Assembly: GCF_003113495.2 (NCBI RefSeq)
Contig: NZ_CP084506.1
Coordinates: 930,001 to 994,000 of the forward strand
Length of the DNA stretch: 64,000 nt
From: Edwardsiella tarda ATCC 15947 = NBRC 105688
GTDB lineage: Bacteria; Pseudomonadota; Gammaproteobacteria; Enterobacterales; Enterobacteriaceae
Direction of reading: 5' to 3'
Shown: in pieces, positions 8,794-19,491 of the stretch
How positions within the stretch are numbered: position 1 is the stretch's first letter
How the letters are laid out: every line of letters starts with the position of its first letter
Notes under the pieces: generated by a model
What the model was told of the DNA's origin: nothing
Seen by the model: only the letters and a program-made list of their open reading frames with translations
Database searches by the model: none
Program-made: the position numbers and the translations under genes

Positions 8794-9510
8794 ATGAAAC
8801 TCGAATTTTCTATCTATCGTTACAATCCCGACGTAGACAGCGCGCCGCATATGCAGGATTACACCCTGGAGGCCGAAGAGGGGCGTGACATGATGCTGTT
8901 GGACGCCCTGATCCGCCTGAAGGAGCAGGGCCCGACGCTGGCCTTCCGCCGCTCCTGTCGTGAAGGCGTCTGTGGCTCCGATGGGGTCAACATGAATGGC
9001 AAGAATGGCTTGGCCTGTATCACGCCGATCTCCGCGTTACGTCAGGGGGGACGCAAGATCGTCATCCGCCCCTTACCCGGCCTGCCGGTGGTGCGTGATC
9101 TGGTGGTGGATATGGGGCAGTTTTATGCCCAGTACGAAAAGATTAAACCCTATCTGATCAACGATGGCCGTACGCCGCCGGCGCGGGAGTATCTGCAATC
9201 GCCGGAGGAGCGCGCCAAGTTGGATGGGCTGTATGAATGCATCCTGTGTGCCTGCTGCTCCACCTCCTGTCCTTCATTCTGGTGGAACCCGGATAAGTTT
9301 GTCGGTCCTTCGGGTCTGCTGGCGGCCTATCGCTTCCTGATCGACAGCCGCGACACCGCGACGGCACAGCGCCTGGATGGTTTGGACGATGCATTCAGCG
9401 TATTCCGCTGCCATGGCATCATGAACTGTGTCAGTGTTTGCCCGAAAGGATTGAACCCGACGCGCGCCATTGGTCACATTAAATCCATGCTGCTGCATCG
9501 CGAGGCCTAA
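8794..9510 (+). CDS. sdhB: Succinate dehydrogenase iron-sulfur subunit
   Basis: Electron-transfer subunit linking the SdhA flavin to quinone. The 238-residue product has a plant-type 2Fe-2S ferredoxin domain (CREGVCGSDG then CIT) and a C-terminal domain with the 4Fe-4S (CILCACCSTSCP) and 3Fe-4S (CHGIMNCVSVCPKG) motifs. ATG 8794 gives the E. coli length; a GTG directly before it would add one residue. GAGGAAT precedes the start. The gene ends at 9510, followed by two large hairpins before sucA. Confidence 0.98.
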   Translation: MKLEFSIYRYNPDVDSAPHMQDYTLEAEEGRDMMLLDALIRLKEQGPTLAFRRSCREGVCGSDGVNMNGKNGLACITPISALRQGGRKIVIRPLPGLPVVRDLVVDMGQFYAQYEKIKPYLINDGRTPPAREYLQSPEERAKLDGLYECILCACCSTSCPSFWWNPDKFVGPSGLLAAYRFLIDSRDTATAQRLDGLDDAFSVFRCHGIMNCVSVCPKGLNPTRAIGHIKSMLLHREA

Positions 9511-9856
9511 CACTAAGAAAAATATAGTATTCAGCCTAATAGGCCGGATAATGCACTGTCCCGCCCCGCTGTCGAGAGGGGCGGGCAGAGAACCGCTAAA
9601 AGCCGCTTTCGCCGTGGGTTTGCGCCGGTTTTTAGCGGTTCCCTGAGTATGCCGTCGTTGGCGGCATCCACTTGTCCGCTGATGTCAAAACCGCCCCGAG
9701 AGGTGGATACAATAGCGGCAGGGTTATCACGCAGTGATTATGTTGTTGGTAAATTGGATAAAATTTTTAATAACATTAAGTTAATACAAGAATATCTGTT
9801 AAAAATAGGATATTCACCACGGCGAACTACGGGCTTTATAAGCTTAAGGGATCACG
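9511..9856 (+). other. sdhB-sucA intercistronic region with two large hairpins
   Basis: Two perfect inverted repeats stand in tandem: CCCGCCCC/GGGGCGGG (9560-9567 with 9578-9585) and GAACCGCTAAAA/TTTTAGCGGTTC (9590-9601 with 9630-9641). Neither is followed by a good T-run on the plus strand, so they are more likely processing or stabilising elements than full terminators. The last 150 bases are AT-rich and could hold a separate sucA promoter, as in E. coli. The reading frame at 9649-9939 has no recognisable product. Confidence 0.6.
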
Positions 9857-12664
9857 ATGCAAAACGGCACAATGAAGGCCTGGCTGGATTCCTCCTATCT
9901 GGCGGGCGCGAACCAGTCTTATATAGAGCAACTGTATGAGGACTATCTCACGGACCCCGACTCGGTGGAGCACAGCTGGAAAATCCTCTTTCAACAACTG
10001 CCGGCTAATGGATTGCCGCCGGATCAGTTTCATTCTCAAACACGTGACTACTTCCGCCGTCTGGCTAAAGATCCGGCGCGTTTCGGCCAGAGCTTTAACG
10101 ATCCGCAGACCGATGCGAAGCAGGTGAAGGTGTTGCAATTGATCAATGCCTTCCGTTTTCGTGGCCATCAGCAGGCGAACCTCGATCCACTCGGGTTGTG
10201 GAAACAAGAACCGGTGCCCGATCTCGACCCGGCCTTCCATAACCTTAGCGCAGAGGATTTCGACGAGACGTTTAACGTGGGCTCCTTCGCTGTCGGCAGC
10301 GAAACCATGCGTCTGGCGGATATTTACCGTGCGTTGCAACAGACTTACTGTGGCACCATCGGCGCCGAGTATATGCACCTGACTAACACCGACGAGAAAC
10401 GCTGGCTGCAACAGCGTCTGGAGTCGGTGATGGGACAGCCCTCCTTTAACGCGGAGGAGAAGCGCCGCTTCCTGCGCGAGTTGACCGCCGCCGAGGGGCT
10501 GGAGCGCTATCTTGGCGCGAAGTTCCCCGGCGCCAAACGCTTCTCGCTGGAGGGGGGCGATGCGTTGATCCCGATGCTGAAGGAGCTGATCCGCCACGCC
10601 GGCCTGCACGGTACCCGTGAGGTGGTACTGGGCATGGCACACCGCGGGCGCTTGAACGTGCTGATCAACGTACTGGGTAAACATGCCGATGAGTTGTTCG
10701 ACGAGTTTGCTGGCAAGCATAAGGACCATCTGGGCACCGGCGACGTGAAGTACCACATGGGCTTCTCCTCAGATATGGCGACGGAGGGTGGCCCGGTGCA
10801 TCTGGCGCTGGCCTTCAACCCGTCCCACCTGGAGATCGTCAGCCCGGTGGTGATGGGCTCGGTGCGTGCCCGCCGTGATCGACTGGATCGGACGCGCAGT
10901 GACATCGTGCTGCCGATCACCATTCATGGCGACGCGGCCGTCACCGGCCAGGGCATCGTGCAGGAGACGTTGAACATGTCTCAGGCGCGCGGCTACGAGG
11001 TGGGGGGCACGGTGCGTATCGTCATCAACAACCAGATCGGTTTCACCACCTCCAATCCGCTGGATGCGCGTTCAAGCCAGTATTGCACCGACATAGGTAA
11101 GATGGTGCAGGCGCCGATCTTCCACGTCAATGCCGATGATCCGGAGGCGGTGGCCTTCGTCACCCGACTGGCGCTCGATTTCCGTAATACCTTTAAGCGC
11201 GACGTGTTTATCGATCTGGTGTGTTACCGCCGTCACGGCCATAACGAGGCCGATGAGCCGAGTGCGACCCAGCCGGTGATGTACCAGAAGATCAAGAAAC
11301 ACCCGACGCCGCGCAAGCTGTACGCCGATCGCCTGACGGAGCAGGGGGTGGTCTCCTTGGAGGATGCCACCGAGATGGTCAATCTGTATCGTGACGCCTT
11401 AGACAGCGGGGGATGCGTGGTCGAGGAGTGGCGGCCGATGACCATGCACAGCGTGACCTGGGACCCCTACCTGCACCACGAATGGGACGAAGCGTATCCC
11501 CACGCCGTCGAGACGCAGCGCCTGCAAGAGTTGGCCCGCCGTATTAGTCGGGTGCCTGAGGAAGTGGAGATGCAGGCGCGGGTCGCCAAGATCTATGCCG
11601 ATCGCGCGGAAATGGCCGACGGCAGTAAGCCATTCGACTGGGGGGGCGCGGAAACGCTGGCCTATGCGACGCTGGTGGATGAGGGGATCCCGGTGCGTCT
11701 CTCCGGTGAGGATTGTGGCCGCGGCACCTTCTTCCACCGCCATGCGGTGATCCATAACCAGAAGGATGGGTCGTTGTATGTGCCGCTGGAGAATGTGCAT
11801 CACGCTCAGGGCGACTTTAAAGTCTGGGACTCGGTGCTTTCCGAGGCGGCGGTATTAGCCTTCGAATACGGTTATGCCAGCGCAGAGCCGCGCACCCTGA
11901 CCATCTGGGAGGCGCAATTCGGGGACTTCGCCAACGGTGCCCAGGTGGTGATCGACCAGTTTATCAGTTCCGGTGAGCAGAAGTGGGGGCGGTTGTGTGG
12001 CCTGGTGATGTTGTTGCCGCATGGCTATGAGGGTCAGGGACCGGAGCACTCCTCCGCGCGTTTGGAGCGTTACCTGCAACTGTGCGCCCAACAGAACATC
12101 CAGGTCTGTGTGCCCTCGACACCGGCGCAGGTCTACCATATGTTGCGGCGCCAAGCACTACGTGGCATGCGGCGCCCGCTGGTGGTGATGTCGCCCAAGT
12201 CGTTGCTGCGCCATCCGCTGGCGATCTCCTCACTGGAGGAGTTGGCGCAGGGGAGCTTCCAGCCGGCGATCGGCGAAATCGACCCGATCGATCCACAACA
12301 GGTTAAGCGGGTGGTGATGTGTTCCGGCAAGGTGTACTACGATTTGCTCGAGCAGCGGCGTAAGAATGGCCAAGAGAACGTGGCTATCGTGCGCATCGAG
12401 CAGCTGTATCCGTTCCCGCATCAGGCGGTGCAGGCGGTATTGGCTCCCTATACCCAGGCGCATGACTTCGTCTGGTGTCAGGAGGAGCCACTTAACCAAG
12501 GCGCCTGGTATTGCAGCCAGCACAACTTCCGCGAGGTGATCCCTTTCGGTGCGGTGTTGCGTTATGCGGGGCGCCCCGCCTCGGCCTCGCCGGCGGTAGG
12601 GTATATGTCGGTTCACCGCGAGCAGCAGCAGGCGCTGGTGGACGATGCATTGCATGTGGAATGA
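9857..12664 (+). CDS. sucA: 2-oxoglutarate dehydrogenase E1 component
   Basis: Thiamin-diphosphate-dependent decarboxylase of the 2-oxoglutarate dehydrogenase complex; it feeds succinyl groups to the SucB lipoyl domain. The 935-residue product aligns end to end with E. coli SucA (933). Landmarks are the N-terminal AWLDSSYLAGANQS, the GMAHRGRLNVL loop, HGDAAVTGQGIVQETLNMS (ThDP/Mg region), YRRHGHNEADEPSATQP, and the transketolase-like C-terminal half. ATG 9857 has AAGGGA about 9 nt upstream. Confidence 0.99.
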   Translation: MQNGTMKAWLDSSYLAGANQSYIEQLYEDYLTDPDSVEHSWKILFQQLPANGLPPDQFHSQTRDYFRRLAKDPARFGQSFNDPQTDAKQVKVLQLINAFRFRGHQQANLDPLGLWKQEPVPDLDPAFHNLSAEDFDETFNVGSFAVGSETMRLADIYRALQQTYCGTIGAEYMHLTNTDEKRWLQQRLESVMGQPSFNAEEKRRFLRELTAAEGLERYLGAKFPGAKRFSLEGGDALIPMLKELIRHAGLHGTREVVLGMAHRGRLNVLINVLGKHADELFDEFAGKHKDHLGTGDVKYHMGFSSDMATEGGPVHLALAFNPSHLEIVSPVVMGSVRARRDRLDRTRSDIVLPITIHGDAAVTGQGIVQETLNMSQARGYEVGGTVRIVINNQIGFTTSNPLDARSSQYCTDIGKMVQAPIFHVNADDPEAVAFVTRLALDFRNTFKRDVFIDLVCYRRHGHNEADEPSATQPVMYQKIKKHPTPRKLYADRLTEQGVVSLEDATEMVNLYRDALDSGGCVVEEWRPMTMHSVTWDPYLHHEWDEAYPHAVETQRLQELARRISRVPEEVEMQARVAKIYADRAEMADGSKPFDWGGAETLAYATLVDEGIPVRLSGEDCGRGTFFHRHAVIHNQKDGSLYVPLENVHHAQGDFKVWDSVLSEAAVLAFEYGYASAEPRTLTIWEAQFGDFANGAQVVIDQFISSGEQKWGRLCGLVMLLPHGYEGQGPEHSSARLERYLQLCAQQNIQVCVPSTPAQVYHMLRRQALRGMRRPLVVMSPKSLLRHPLAISSLEELAQGSFQPAIGEIDPIDPQQVKRVVMCSGKVYYDLLEQRRKNGQENVAIVRIEQLYPFPHQAVQAVLAPYTQAHDFVWCQEEPLNQGAWYCSQHNFREVIPFGAVLRYAGRPASASPAVGYMSVHREQQQALVDDALHVE

Positions 12665-12672
12665 GTTCAGGG

Positions 12673-12692
12673 TGCGGACCCGCGGGTCCGCA
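12673..12692 (+). other. Perfect 20-bp palindrome between sucA and sucB
   Basis: TGCGGACC, CGCG, GGTCCGCA form a perfect hairpin 8 nt after the sucA stop and about 30 nt before sucB. With no T-run it should not terminate; it probably shapes mRNA processing or stability within the operon. Confidence 0.55.
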
Positions 12693-12723
12693 TGCGAGAC
12701 ACGCTTTGAAATAAGGAAAAATA

Positions 12724-13941
12724 ATGAGTAGCGTAGAAATTCTGGTTCCCGATCTGCCCGAGTCAGTCGCCGATGCGACGGTCGCCACCTGGCATAAGCA
12801 AGTCGGTGAGAGCGTGGCCCGTGACGAGGTCGTGGTTGAAATCGAAACGGATAAAGTGGTGTTAGAGGTGCCGGCACTGGAGGCGGGCGTGCTGGAGGCG
12901 ATCCTCGAGCCAGAAGGGGCGACGGTGACGGCGCGTCAACTGCTGGGGCGCCTGCGCCCGGCGGACGTCAGTGGCGTAGCGATCGGCAGTGGGCCGCAGG
13001 TCGCGCAGGCGGCGCCAGCCGAGCGTCATACCGCCGCGTTGGATAGCGGTAATAGCGATGCGTTGAGCCCCGCGGTGCGCCGTTTGGTGGCGGAGCATGA
13101 TCTGGATCCGGCAGCCTTGCAGGGTAGCGGTGTCGGTGGACGCCTGACGCGCGAGGATGTGGAGAAACATCTGTCCGCCCAGTCTGCTGCGGCACCCTCG
13201 CCGACACCGGCCGCTCGCGCCAGCGAGGCACCGTTGACCGCCGGTCGGGAGAAGCGGGTGCCGATGACCCGTCTGCGTAAGCGTGTGGCGGAGCGGTTGT
13301 TGGAGGCGAAGAACAGCACCGCGATGCTGACCACCTTCAATGAAGTGAATATGCAGCCGATCATGGATCTGCGTAGCCAGTATGGTGAAGCATTCGAGAA
13401 GCGCCATGGTGTCCGTTTGGGCTTTATGTCCTTCTATGTTAAGGCGGTGCTGGAGGCGCTGAAGCGTTATCCCGAGGTTAACGCCGCCCTCGACGGTGAG
13501 GAGGTGGTCTACCACAACTACTTTGACATCAGCATCGCCGTCTCCACGCCTCGTGGCCTGGTCACGCCTGTGATCCGCGATGTCGATACCCTGAGCATGG
13601 CGGAGATCGAGAAGCGCATCAAGACCTTGGCCGTGAAGGGGCGTGATGGCAAGCTGACGGTTGAGGAGCTGACCGGAGGTAACTTCACCATTACTAACGG
13701 GGGGGTCTTCGGTTCGTTGATGTCGACGCCGATCATCAACCCACCGCAAAGTGCCATCCTGGGCATGCATGCCATCAAGGATCGCCCGATGGCGGTCAAT
13801 GGTCAGGTGGTGATCCTGCCGATGATGTACCTGGCGCTTTCCTATGATCACCGCCAGATCGACGGGCGCGAATCCGTCGGCTTCCTGGTGACCGTGAAAG
13901 AGATGCTGGAAGATCCGGCACGCCTGCTGTTGGATGTCTAA
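12724..13941 (+). CDS. sucB: Dihydrolipoyllysine succinyltransferase (2-oxoglutarate dehydrogenase E2)
   Basis: Core acyltransferase of the 2-oxoglutarate dehydrogenase complex, 405 residues as in E. coli. The N-terminal lipoyl domain has the modified lysine at K44 ([13 protein letters not shown]); a peripheral-subunit-binding domain follows near residues 115-150 ([27 protein letters not shown]), after a short Ala/Pro linker. The catalytic domain ends with [13 protein letters not shown], carrying the catalytic His and Asp. An AAGGA site lies 7 nt before ATG. The E3 subunit (lpd) is not in this window. Confidence 0.98.
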   Translation: MSSVEILVPDLPESVADATVATWHKQVGESVARDEVVVEIETDKVVLEVPALEAGVLEAILEPEGATVTARQLLGRLRPADVSGVAIGSGPQVAQAAPAERHTAALDSGNSDALSPAVRRLVAEHDLDPAALQGSGVGGRLTREDVEKHLSAQSAAAPSPTPAARASEAPLTAGREKRVPMTRLRKRVAERLLEAKNSTAMLTTFNEVNMQPIMDLRSQYGEAFEKRHGVRLGFMSFYVKAVLEALKRYPEVNAALDGEEVVYHNYFDISIAVSTPRGLVTPVIRDVDTLSMAEIEKRIKTLAVKGRDGKLTVEELTGGNFTITNGGVFGSLMSTPIINPPQSAILGMHAIKDRPMAVNGQVVILPMMYLALSYDHRQIDGRESVGFLVTVKEMLEDPARLLLDV

Positions 13942-13956
13942 CGCTGTGCTATGCAT

Positions 13957-13976
13957 AGGCCCGCGCCGGCGGGCCT
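13957..13976 (+). other. Intercistronic hairpin between sucB and sucC
   Basis: AGGCCCGC (13957-13964) and GCGGGCCT (13969-13976) pair perfectly around GCCG, 15 nt after the sucB stop. No T-run follows. Like the elements after sdhB and sucA it separates enzyme units within the operon and may protect or demarcate mRNA segments. Confidence 0.5.
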
Positions 13977-14018
13977 GAACCTCACAATAAGATTCAGCCC
14001 CTATAGGGATAGAACATC

Positions 14019-15185
14019 ATGAACTTACACGAATATCAGGCCAAACAGCTGTTTGCCCGTTATGGACTCCCGACGCCGGTGGGTTATGCCTGCAGCACGC
14101 CGCGTCAGGCCGAGGAGGCCGCCTCGAAGATCGGCGCCGGCCCCTGGGTAGTGAAGTGCCAAGTACACGCCGGCGGGCGTGGCAAGGCGGGTGGTGTCAA
14201 GTGCGTGGCGCGCAAAGAGGAGATCCGTGCCTTCGCCGAGCAGTGGTTGGGGAAACGCCTGGTAACCTATCAAACGGATGCTCAGGGCCAGCCCGTACGC
14301 CAAATCCTGGTCGAGGGTGCGACCGAGATCGCCCGCGAGCTCTATCTGGGGGCGGTTATCGACCGTAGCTCACGTCGGGTGGTGTTTATGGCCTCGACCG
14401 AGGGCGGGGTGGAGATCGAACAGGTCGCGCAGCAGACGCCGCACCTGATCCACCGCGTGGCGCTGGACCCGCTGACGGGGCCGCAACCCTATCAGGGGCG
14501 TGAACTGGCTTTCAAACTGGGTCTGAGCGGCAAGCAGGCGCAACAGTTTGGTCAGATCTTCCTTGGCTTGGCGACGCTGTTCCTGCAGTGCGATCTGACC
14601 ATGGCGGAGATCAACCCGCTGGTGATCACGCCGCAGGGCGATCTGCTGTGCCTCGATGGTAAGTTAGATGTCGACAGTAATGCTCTGTTCCGCCAGCCGG
14701 CGCTGCGCGAAATGGAAGATCCCGAACAAAACGATGCGCGTGAGGCGCATGCGGCACAGTGGGAGCTGAACTATGTCGCCCTGGAGGGCAACATCGGCTG
14801 CATGGTGAACGGAGCTGGTCTGGCGATGGGCACCATGGATATCGTGAAGTTGCACGGCGGTGCGCCGGCGAACTTCTTGGATGTCGGTGGTGGCGCCACC
14901 AAGGAGCGAGTGACGGAGGCGTTTAAGATCATCCTCTCCGATGAGCACGTCAAGGCGGTGCTGGTTAATATCTTCGGTGGCATCGTGCGTTGTGACCTGA
15001 TCGCCGACGGCATCATCGGTGCGGTGGCCGAGGTCGGGGTACATGTCCCGGTGGTGGTCCGTCTGGAGGGGAATAACGCCGAGTTGGGGACCCGAATACT
15101 GGCCGACAGCGGTTTGAATATCATTGCGGCCACCAGTCTAACGGATGCCGCGCGCCAGGTAGTTGCTGCCGTGGAGGGGAAATAA
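14019..15185 (+). CDS. sucC: Succinyl-CoA synthetase beta subunit
   Basis: Together with SucD converts succinyl-CoA to succinate with ATP formation. The 388 residues begin [18 protein letters not shown] and include the ATP-grasp domain ([26 protein letters not shown]) and the C-terminal CoA-ligase domain ([27 protein letters not shown]). Its TAA stop overlaps the sucD ATG by one base (TAATG), so the two subunits are translationally coupled and made in equal amounts. Confidence 0.98.
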   Translation: MNLHEYQAKQLFARYGLPTPVGYACSTPRQAEEAASKIGAGPWVVKCQVHAGGRGKAGGVKCVARKEEIRAFAEQWLGKRLVTYQTDAQGQPVRQILVEGATEIARELYLGAVIDRSSRRVVFMASTEGGVEIEQVAQQTPHLIHRVALDPLTGPQPYQGRELAFKLGLSGKQAQQFGQIFLGLATLFLQCDLTMAEINPLVITPQGDLLCLDGKLDVDSNALFRQPALREMEDPEQNDAREAHAAQWELNYVALEGNIGCMVNGAGLAMGTMDIVKLHGGAPANFLDVGGGATKERVTEAFKIILSDEHVKAVLVNIFGGIVRCDLIADGIIGAVAEVGVHVPVVVRLEGNNAELGTRILADSGLNIIAATSLTDAARQVVAAVEGK

Positions 15186-16057
15186 TGTCGATATTGATCA
15201 ATAAAGAGACTCGGGTGATTTGCCAGGGATTTACCGGCAGCCAGGGGACATTCCATTCCGAGCAGGCATTGGCCTACGGTAGCCAACTCGTCGGTGGGGT
15301 CACCCCCGGTAAAGGCGGCAGCGAACACCTTGGGCTACCGGTGTTTAACACCGTGCGTGAGGCGGTTCAGGCCACGGCGGCGAGCGCCAGCGTGATTTAT
15401 GTCCCGGCACCGTTCTGCAAGGACTCCATTCTGGAGGCGATCGACGCCGGCATCACGTTGATCATCTGCATCACCGAGGGTATCCCGACACAGGACATGC
15501 TGCTGGTGAAGGCCAAGCTCGATCAGTGTCCAGGAGTGCGCATGATTGGCCCCAACTGCCCGGGGGTGATCACGCCGGGCGAATGCAAGATCGGCATTAT
15601 GCCGGGGCATATCCATCAACCGGGGCGCATCGGGATCGTTTCCCGTTCGGGCACCCTGACCTATGAGGCGGTCAAGCAGACCAGCGATGTCGGTTTGGGC
15701 CAGTCAACCTGCGTGGGGATTGGTGGCGATCCGATTCCGGGGTCGAGCTTTATCGATATTCTGGCGCTGTTCCAAGCCGATCCGCAAACCGATGCCATCG
15801 TGATGATCGGCGAGATCGGGGGCAATGCGGAAGAGGAGGCGGCGGCCTACATCAAGCAGCATGTGACGAAGCCGGTGGTGGCCTATATCGCGGGGGTAAC
15901 GGCGCCGAAGGGGAAACGCATGGGGCATGCCGGGGCGATCATCGCCGGGGGTAAGGGGACGGCGGATGAGAAGTTCGCCGCGCTGGAGGCGGCCGGGGTG
16001 ACGACGGTGCGTAGCCTGGCTGATATTGGTCAGGCGTTGCTGCGCGTGCTCGGTTGA
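15185..16057 (+). CDS. sucD: Succinyl-CoA synthetase alpha subunit
   Basis: CoA-binding and phospho-histidine subunit of succinyl-CoA synthetase, 290 residues. The N-terminal Rossmann CoA site ([15 protein letters not shown]), [10 protein letters not shown] and [11 protein letters not shown] are present, and the phosphorylated histidine lies near residue 247 in GHAGAII. Last gene of the sdh-suc operon; an intrinsic terminator follows within 60 nt. In E. coli the small RNA SdhX is cut from this 3' UTR; the short UTR here could supply an equivalent but shows no clear sequence match I can vouch for. Confidence 0.98.
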   Translation: MSILINKETRVICQGFTGSQGTFHSEQALAYGSQLVGGVTPGKGGSEHLGLPVFNTVREAVQATAASASVIYVPAPFCKDSILEAIDAGITLIICITEGIPTQDMLLVKAKLDQCPGVRMIGPNCPGVITPGECKIGIMPGHIHQPGRIGIVSRSGTLTYEAVKQTSDVGLGQSTCVGIGGDPIPGSSFIDILALFQADPQTDAIVMIGEIGGNAEEEAAAYIKQHVTKPVVAYIAGVTAPKGKRMGHAGAIIAGGKGTADEKFAALEAAGVTTVRSLADIGQALLRVLG

Positions 16058-16088
16058 TTGCGACGACGCTTACCGCGTCACGGTATGG

Positions 16089-16117
16089 AGACCGCCCTTG
16101 GGGCGGTCTTTTTTTAT
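16089..16117 (+). terminator. Intrinsic terminator of the sdh-suc operon
   Basis: AGACCGCCC (16089-16097) pairs with GGGCGGTCT (16101-16109) around a 3-nt loop and is followed by a T-run. A strong Rho-independent terminator 32 nt after the sucD stop. Confidence 0.9.
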
Positions 16118-16754
16118 TCATTCCCCGCTTGCGGTGACGATGAGGTTATTTTTTCTCCCTATTGTAAAAATAGGTCTGAGCAGAAATATTTTCGTGATGT
16201 AATGGCGCGGCCATAAATAATGGTGAGATATCCCATAGATAGCAAAGCGTTCAACAATAAATATCAGATTGATTAACAATAAATACACACGCAAGGGGGT
16301 GTTTTGCTCTGTTTGATTTCTGCGCACTTTGATCTAGTTTGGTATTGTAACTAATGATTTTAGCGTAGCTTTTTGGTAATCTTGCGCTAGATCAATAGTT
16401 GTCTATAGATGGTATCTAGGCAAATATTGACCTAACAATGGAAATCCAATCACGGTCACGCAAATAGCTATTTATTGTATATGTCTGTGAGGGTAAGATT
16501 TATCAGACTGTAATACAGGGTCAGATCTATTGTTATATTTGTTATCTTTTCCCGGTTTTTAGCTGCGAACGTTTTCTGCGCTACGCTATGCTTGCATGAG
16601 TCATCGCGGGGTAGAGAGGGTAGGCCGTTGAGAATTGGGATGGGTCGCATTTGTGGGTAAAGGGCATTCATTGCTGGTTGTTATGTGACTTCCGTAGAAA
16701 CGGAAGCCGGGTTGCCACAAGTCGGAGTCTTCCTGCGAGGAGCAAGGAGTCAAG
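16118..16754 (+). promoter_or_regulatory. cydABX upstream control region
   Basis: About 640 AT-rich bases without a convincing gene. TTGCGCTAGATCAA at 16382-16395 matches the FNR dyad TTGAT-N4-ATCAA at 8 of 10 positions; E. coli cydAB is controlled by FNR and ArcA from a similarly long upstream region. The last 20 bases hold two Shine-Dalgarno-like stretches (GCGAGGAG, AAGGAG) before the cydA ATG. The mngR/mngA genes found here in E. coli are missing. Confidence 0.45.
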
Positions 16755-18317
16755 ATGTTTGATATTGTCGAACTGTCACGTTTACAGTTTGCCTTAACGG
16801 CGATGTACCATTTTCTATTTGTCCCGCTGACGCTGGGGATGGCGTTCCTGCTGGCCATCATGGAAACGGTATATGTGCTGACCGGCAAGCAAATCTATAA
16901 AGACATGACCAAGTTCTGGGGAAAGTTGTTTGGTATCAACTTTGCCCTAGGGGTCGCTACCGGTCTGACCATGGAGTTCCAGTTCGGGACTAACTGGTCT
17001 TACTACTCTCACTACGTCGGGGATATCTTTGGTGCGCCGCTGGCCATCGAAGGGTTGATGGCGTTCTTCCTGGAATCGACCTTCGTCGGGTTGTTCTTCT
17101 TTGGTTGGGATCGTCTGGGCAAGGTGCAGCACATGCTGACCACCTGGCTGGTGGCGTTGGGCTCCAACCTCTCTGCGTTGTGGATCTTGGTGGCTAACGG
17201 TTGGATGCAGAACCCGATCGCCTCCGACTTCAACTTCGAAACCATGCGTATGGAGATGGTGAGCTTCTCCGAGCTGGTATTGAACCCGGTCGCCCAGGTG
17301 AAGTTTGTGCACACCGTCTCCGCCGGTTATGTTACCGGTGCGATGTTTATTCTGGGCATCAGCGCTTACTACCTGCTGAAAGGGCGTGATTTAGCCTTCG
17401 CTAAGCGCTCCTTCGCCATCGCCGCTGCGTTTGGTATGGCGTCGGTGATCGCCGTTATCCTGCTGGGTGATGAGTCCGGCTACGAGATGGGCGACGTGCA
17501 GAAGACCAAGCTGGCCGCCATCGAGGCCGAGTGGGAAACGCAGCCGGCACCGGCTTCCTTTAACCTGATCGCCCTGCCGGATCAGCAGACGGAAAGTAAC
17601 CACTACGCCATTCAGGTCCCTTATCTGCTGGGTCTGATCGCGACACGTTCCCTCGATACGCCGGTCATCGGTCTGAAAGACCTGATGAAGGAGCATGAGG
17701 TGCGTATCCGTAACGGGATGAAGGCCTATCAGTTGCTGCAAGAGTTGCGTACCGGCAATACCGATCCGGCGGTGCGTGATGCCTTTAATCATGCGAAACA
17801 GGATCTGGGCTATGGCCTGCTGCTGAAACGCTATACCGATAACCCGGCTCAGGCGAGCGAAGAGCAGATCGCGAAGGCGACCAAAGACTCCATCCCAGAA
17901 GTGGCGCCGTTGTACTTCGCTTTCCGTATCATGGTGGGTTGCGGCATCCTGATGTTGCTGGTGATCTTCGCCTCCTTCTATAGCGTCGCACGTGGTCGCA
18001 TCGGTGAGAAACGTTGGTTACTGCGCGCCGCGCTGCTGGGGATCCCGTTGCCGTGGATTGCCTGTGAGGCGGGCTGGTTCGTGGCCGAGTACGGTCGTCA
18101 GCCGTGGGCGATCGGTGAGGTGTTGCCGACCGCTGTGGCGAACTCCTCGTTGACGACTGGCGATCTGTGGTTCTCGATCATCCTGATCTGCGGTCTGTAC
18201 ACACTGTTCCTGGTAGCTGAGCTGTATCTGATGTTCAAGTTTGCCCGTCTGGGGCCGAGCAGCCTGAAGACTGGTCGTTATCACTTTGAACAGACGCATG
18301 CGGTCGACGCACGGTAA
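16755..18317 (+). CDS. cydA: Cytochrome bd-I ubiquinol oxidase subunit I
   Basis: Main subunit of the high-affinity terminal oxidase used at low oxygen; it oxidises ubiquinol and holds haems b558, b595 and d. The 520-residue protein has the multi-helix CydA fold. His19 (MYHFLFVPL), the GRQPW motif and the long quinol-binding Q-loop with [15 protein letters not shown] and WETQPAP are present. It matches E. coli CydA (522) almost throughout. ATG 16755 follows AAGGAGTCAAG. First gene of cydABX-ybgE. Confidence 0.98.
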   Translation: MFDIVELSRLQFALTAMYHFLFVPLTLGMAFLLAIMETVYVLTGKQIYKDMTKFWGKLFGINFALGVATGLTMEFQFGTNWSYYSHYVGDIFGAPLAIEGLMAFFLESTFVGLFFFGWDRLGKVQHMLTTWLVALGSNLSALWILVANGWMQNPIASDFNFETMRMEMVSFSELVLNPVAQVKFVHTVSAGYVTGAMFILGISAYYLLKGRDLAFAKRSFAIAAAFGMASVIAVILLGDESGYEMGDVQKTKLAAIEAEWETQPAPASFNLIALPDQQTESNHYAIQVPYLLGLIATRSLDTPVIGLKDLMKEHEVRIRNGMKAYQLLQELRTGNTDPAVRDAFNHAKQDLGYGLLLKRYTDNPAQASEEQIAKATKDSIPEVAPLYFAFRIMVGCGILMLLVIFASFYSVARGRIGEKRWLLRAALLGIPLPWIACEAGWFVAEYGRQPWAIGEVLPTAVANSSLTTGDLWFSIILICGLYTLFLVAELYLMFKFARLGPSSLKTGRYHFEQTHAVDAR

Positions 18318-18332
18318 ACAGGAGTCCACACT

Positions 18333-19472
18333 ATGTTCGAATATGAAGTATTGCGCTTTGTCTGGTGGCTGCTGGTCGGTGTGTTGCTGATCGGGTTTGC
18401 CATCACCGATGGCTTTGACATGGGGGTCGGGATTCTGTCCCGCATCCTCGGGAAGACCGATACCGAGCGCCGGGTGATGATTAACGCCATCGCCCCCCAT
18501 TGGGACGGCAACCAGGTGTGGTTGATCACCGCCGGCGGGGCGTTGTTCGCCGCCTGGCCGATGGTGTATGCCGCCGCCTTCTCCGGCTTCTATGTGGCGA
18601 TGATCCTGGTGCTGTCAGCCTTGTTCTTCCGCCCGGTCGGCTTCGACTATCGCTCGAAGATCACCGATCCGCGTTGGCGTAACATGTGGGACTGGGGCAT
18701 CTTTATCGGTAGTTTCGTGCCGGCGCTGGTCTTCGGCGTGGCCTTCGGTAACCTGCTGCAAGGGGTACCGTTCCACATCGATGAGTATCTGCGTCTGTTC
18801 TATACCGGTAACTTCTTCCAGCTGCTTAACCCGTTTGGCCTGCTGGCCGGGGTTGTCAGCCTGACCATGTTGTTGGTACAAGGCGCGGCTTACCTGCAGA
18901 TGAAGACCGCCGGCGAACTGCGTCTGCGCGCCCGAGCGGCGACGCAGATCTGCGCGCTGATCATGATGGTCGCCTTCTTGCTGGCCGGGATATGGGTGGT
19001 GAAAGGGATCGATGGTTATATCGTGACCTCGGCGCTGGACTATGCCGCACCGTCTAACCCGCTGCATAAAGAAGTCGCCCATCAGGCGGGAGCTTGGCTG
19101 GTGAACTTTGAGGCGCACCCGATCCTGTGGCTGATCCCGGCGTTGGGCGTGGTACTGCCGCTGCTGACCATCCTGACCTCGCGTCTGGATCGTTGTGGCT
19201 GGGCGTTCCTGTTCTCCTCGCTGACCATCGCCTGTGTGATCTTGACCGCCGGTATTACCATGTTCCCGTTCGTGATGCCGTCCATCACTAACCCGAGCAT
19301 GAGCCTGACCATGTGGGATGCCACCTCAAGTCTGCTGACACTGAAGGTGATGACCGTCGTGGCGATTGTTTTCGTTCCTATCGTGCTGCTGTACACCATC
19401 TGGAGTTACTACAAGATGTTTGGCCGACTGGATAAGAACTACATCGAAAACAACAATCACTCACTGTACTGA
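18333..19472 (+). CDS. cydB: Cytochrome bd-I ubiquinol oxidase subunit II
   Basis: Second large membrane subunit of cytochrome bd, 379 residues, the E. coli length, with about nine hydrophobic helices. Recognisable segments are RFVWWLLVGVLLIGFAITDG and GNQVWLITAGGALFAAWP near the N-terminus and FPFVMPSITNPSMSLTMWDA near the C-terminus. It is separated from cydA by 15 nt with AGGAG in the gap. Confidence 0.98.
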   Translation: MFEYEVLRFVWWLLVGVLLIGFAITDGFDMGVGILSRILGKTDTERRVMINAIAPHWDGNQVWLITAGGALFAAWPMVYAAAFSGFYVAMILVLSALFFRPVGFDYRSKITDPRWRNMWDWGIFIGSFVPALVFGVAFGNLLQGVPFHIDEYLRLFYTGNFFQLLNPFGLLAGVVSLTMLLVQGAAYLQMKTAGELRLRARAATQICALIMMVAFLLAGIWVVKGIDGYIVTSALDYAAPSNPLHKEVAHQAGAWLVNFEAHPILWLIPALGVVLPLLTILTSRLDRCGWAFLFSSLTIACVILTAGITMFPFVMPSITNPSMSLTMWDATSSLLTLKVMTVVAIVFVPIVLLYTIWSYYKMFGRLDKNYIENNNHSLY

Positions 19473-19491
19473 TCCGCTGAGGAGCTTAAGC

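Noticed and set aside
12862-13956. Long antisense frame (364 codons) opposite sucB, and similar ones opposite sucA, sdhA, galK and bioA
   Set aside because: Typical shadow frames of high-GC genes; products are His/Arg/Gln-rich without domains.
16118-16327. Minus-strand 69-codon frame upstream of cydA
   Set aside because: AT-rich region where chance frames are common; no Shine-Dalgarno site and no recognisable product.
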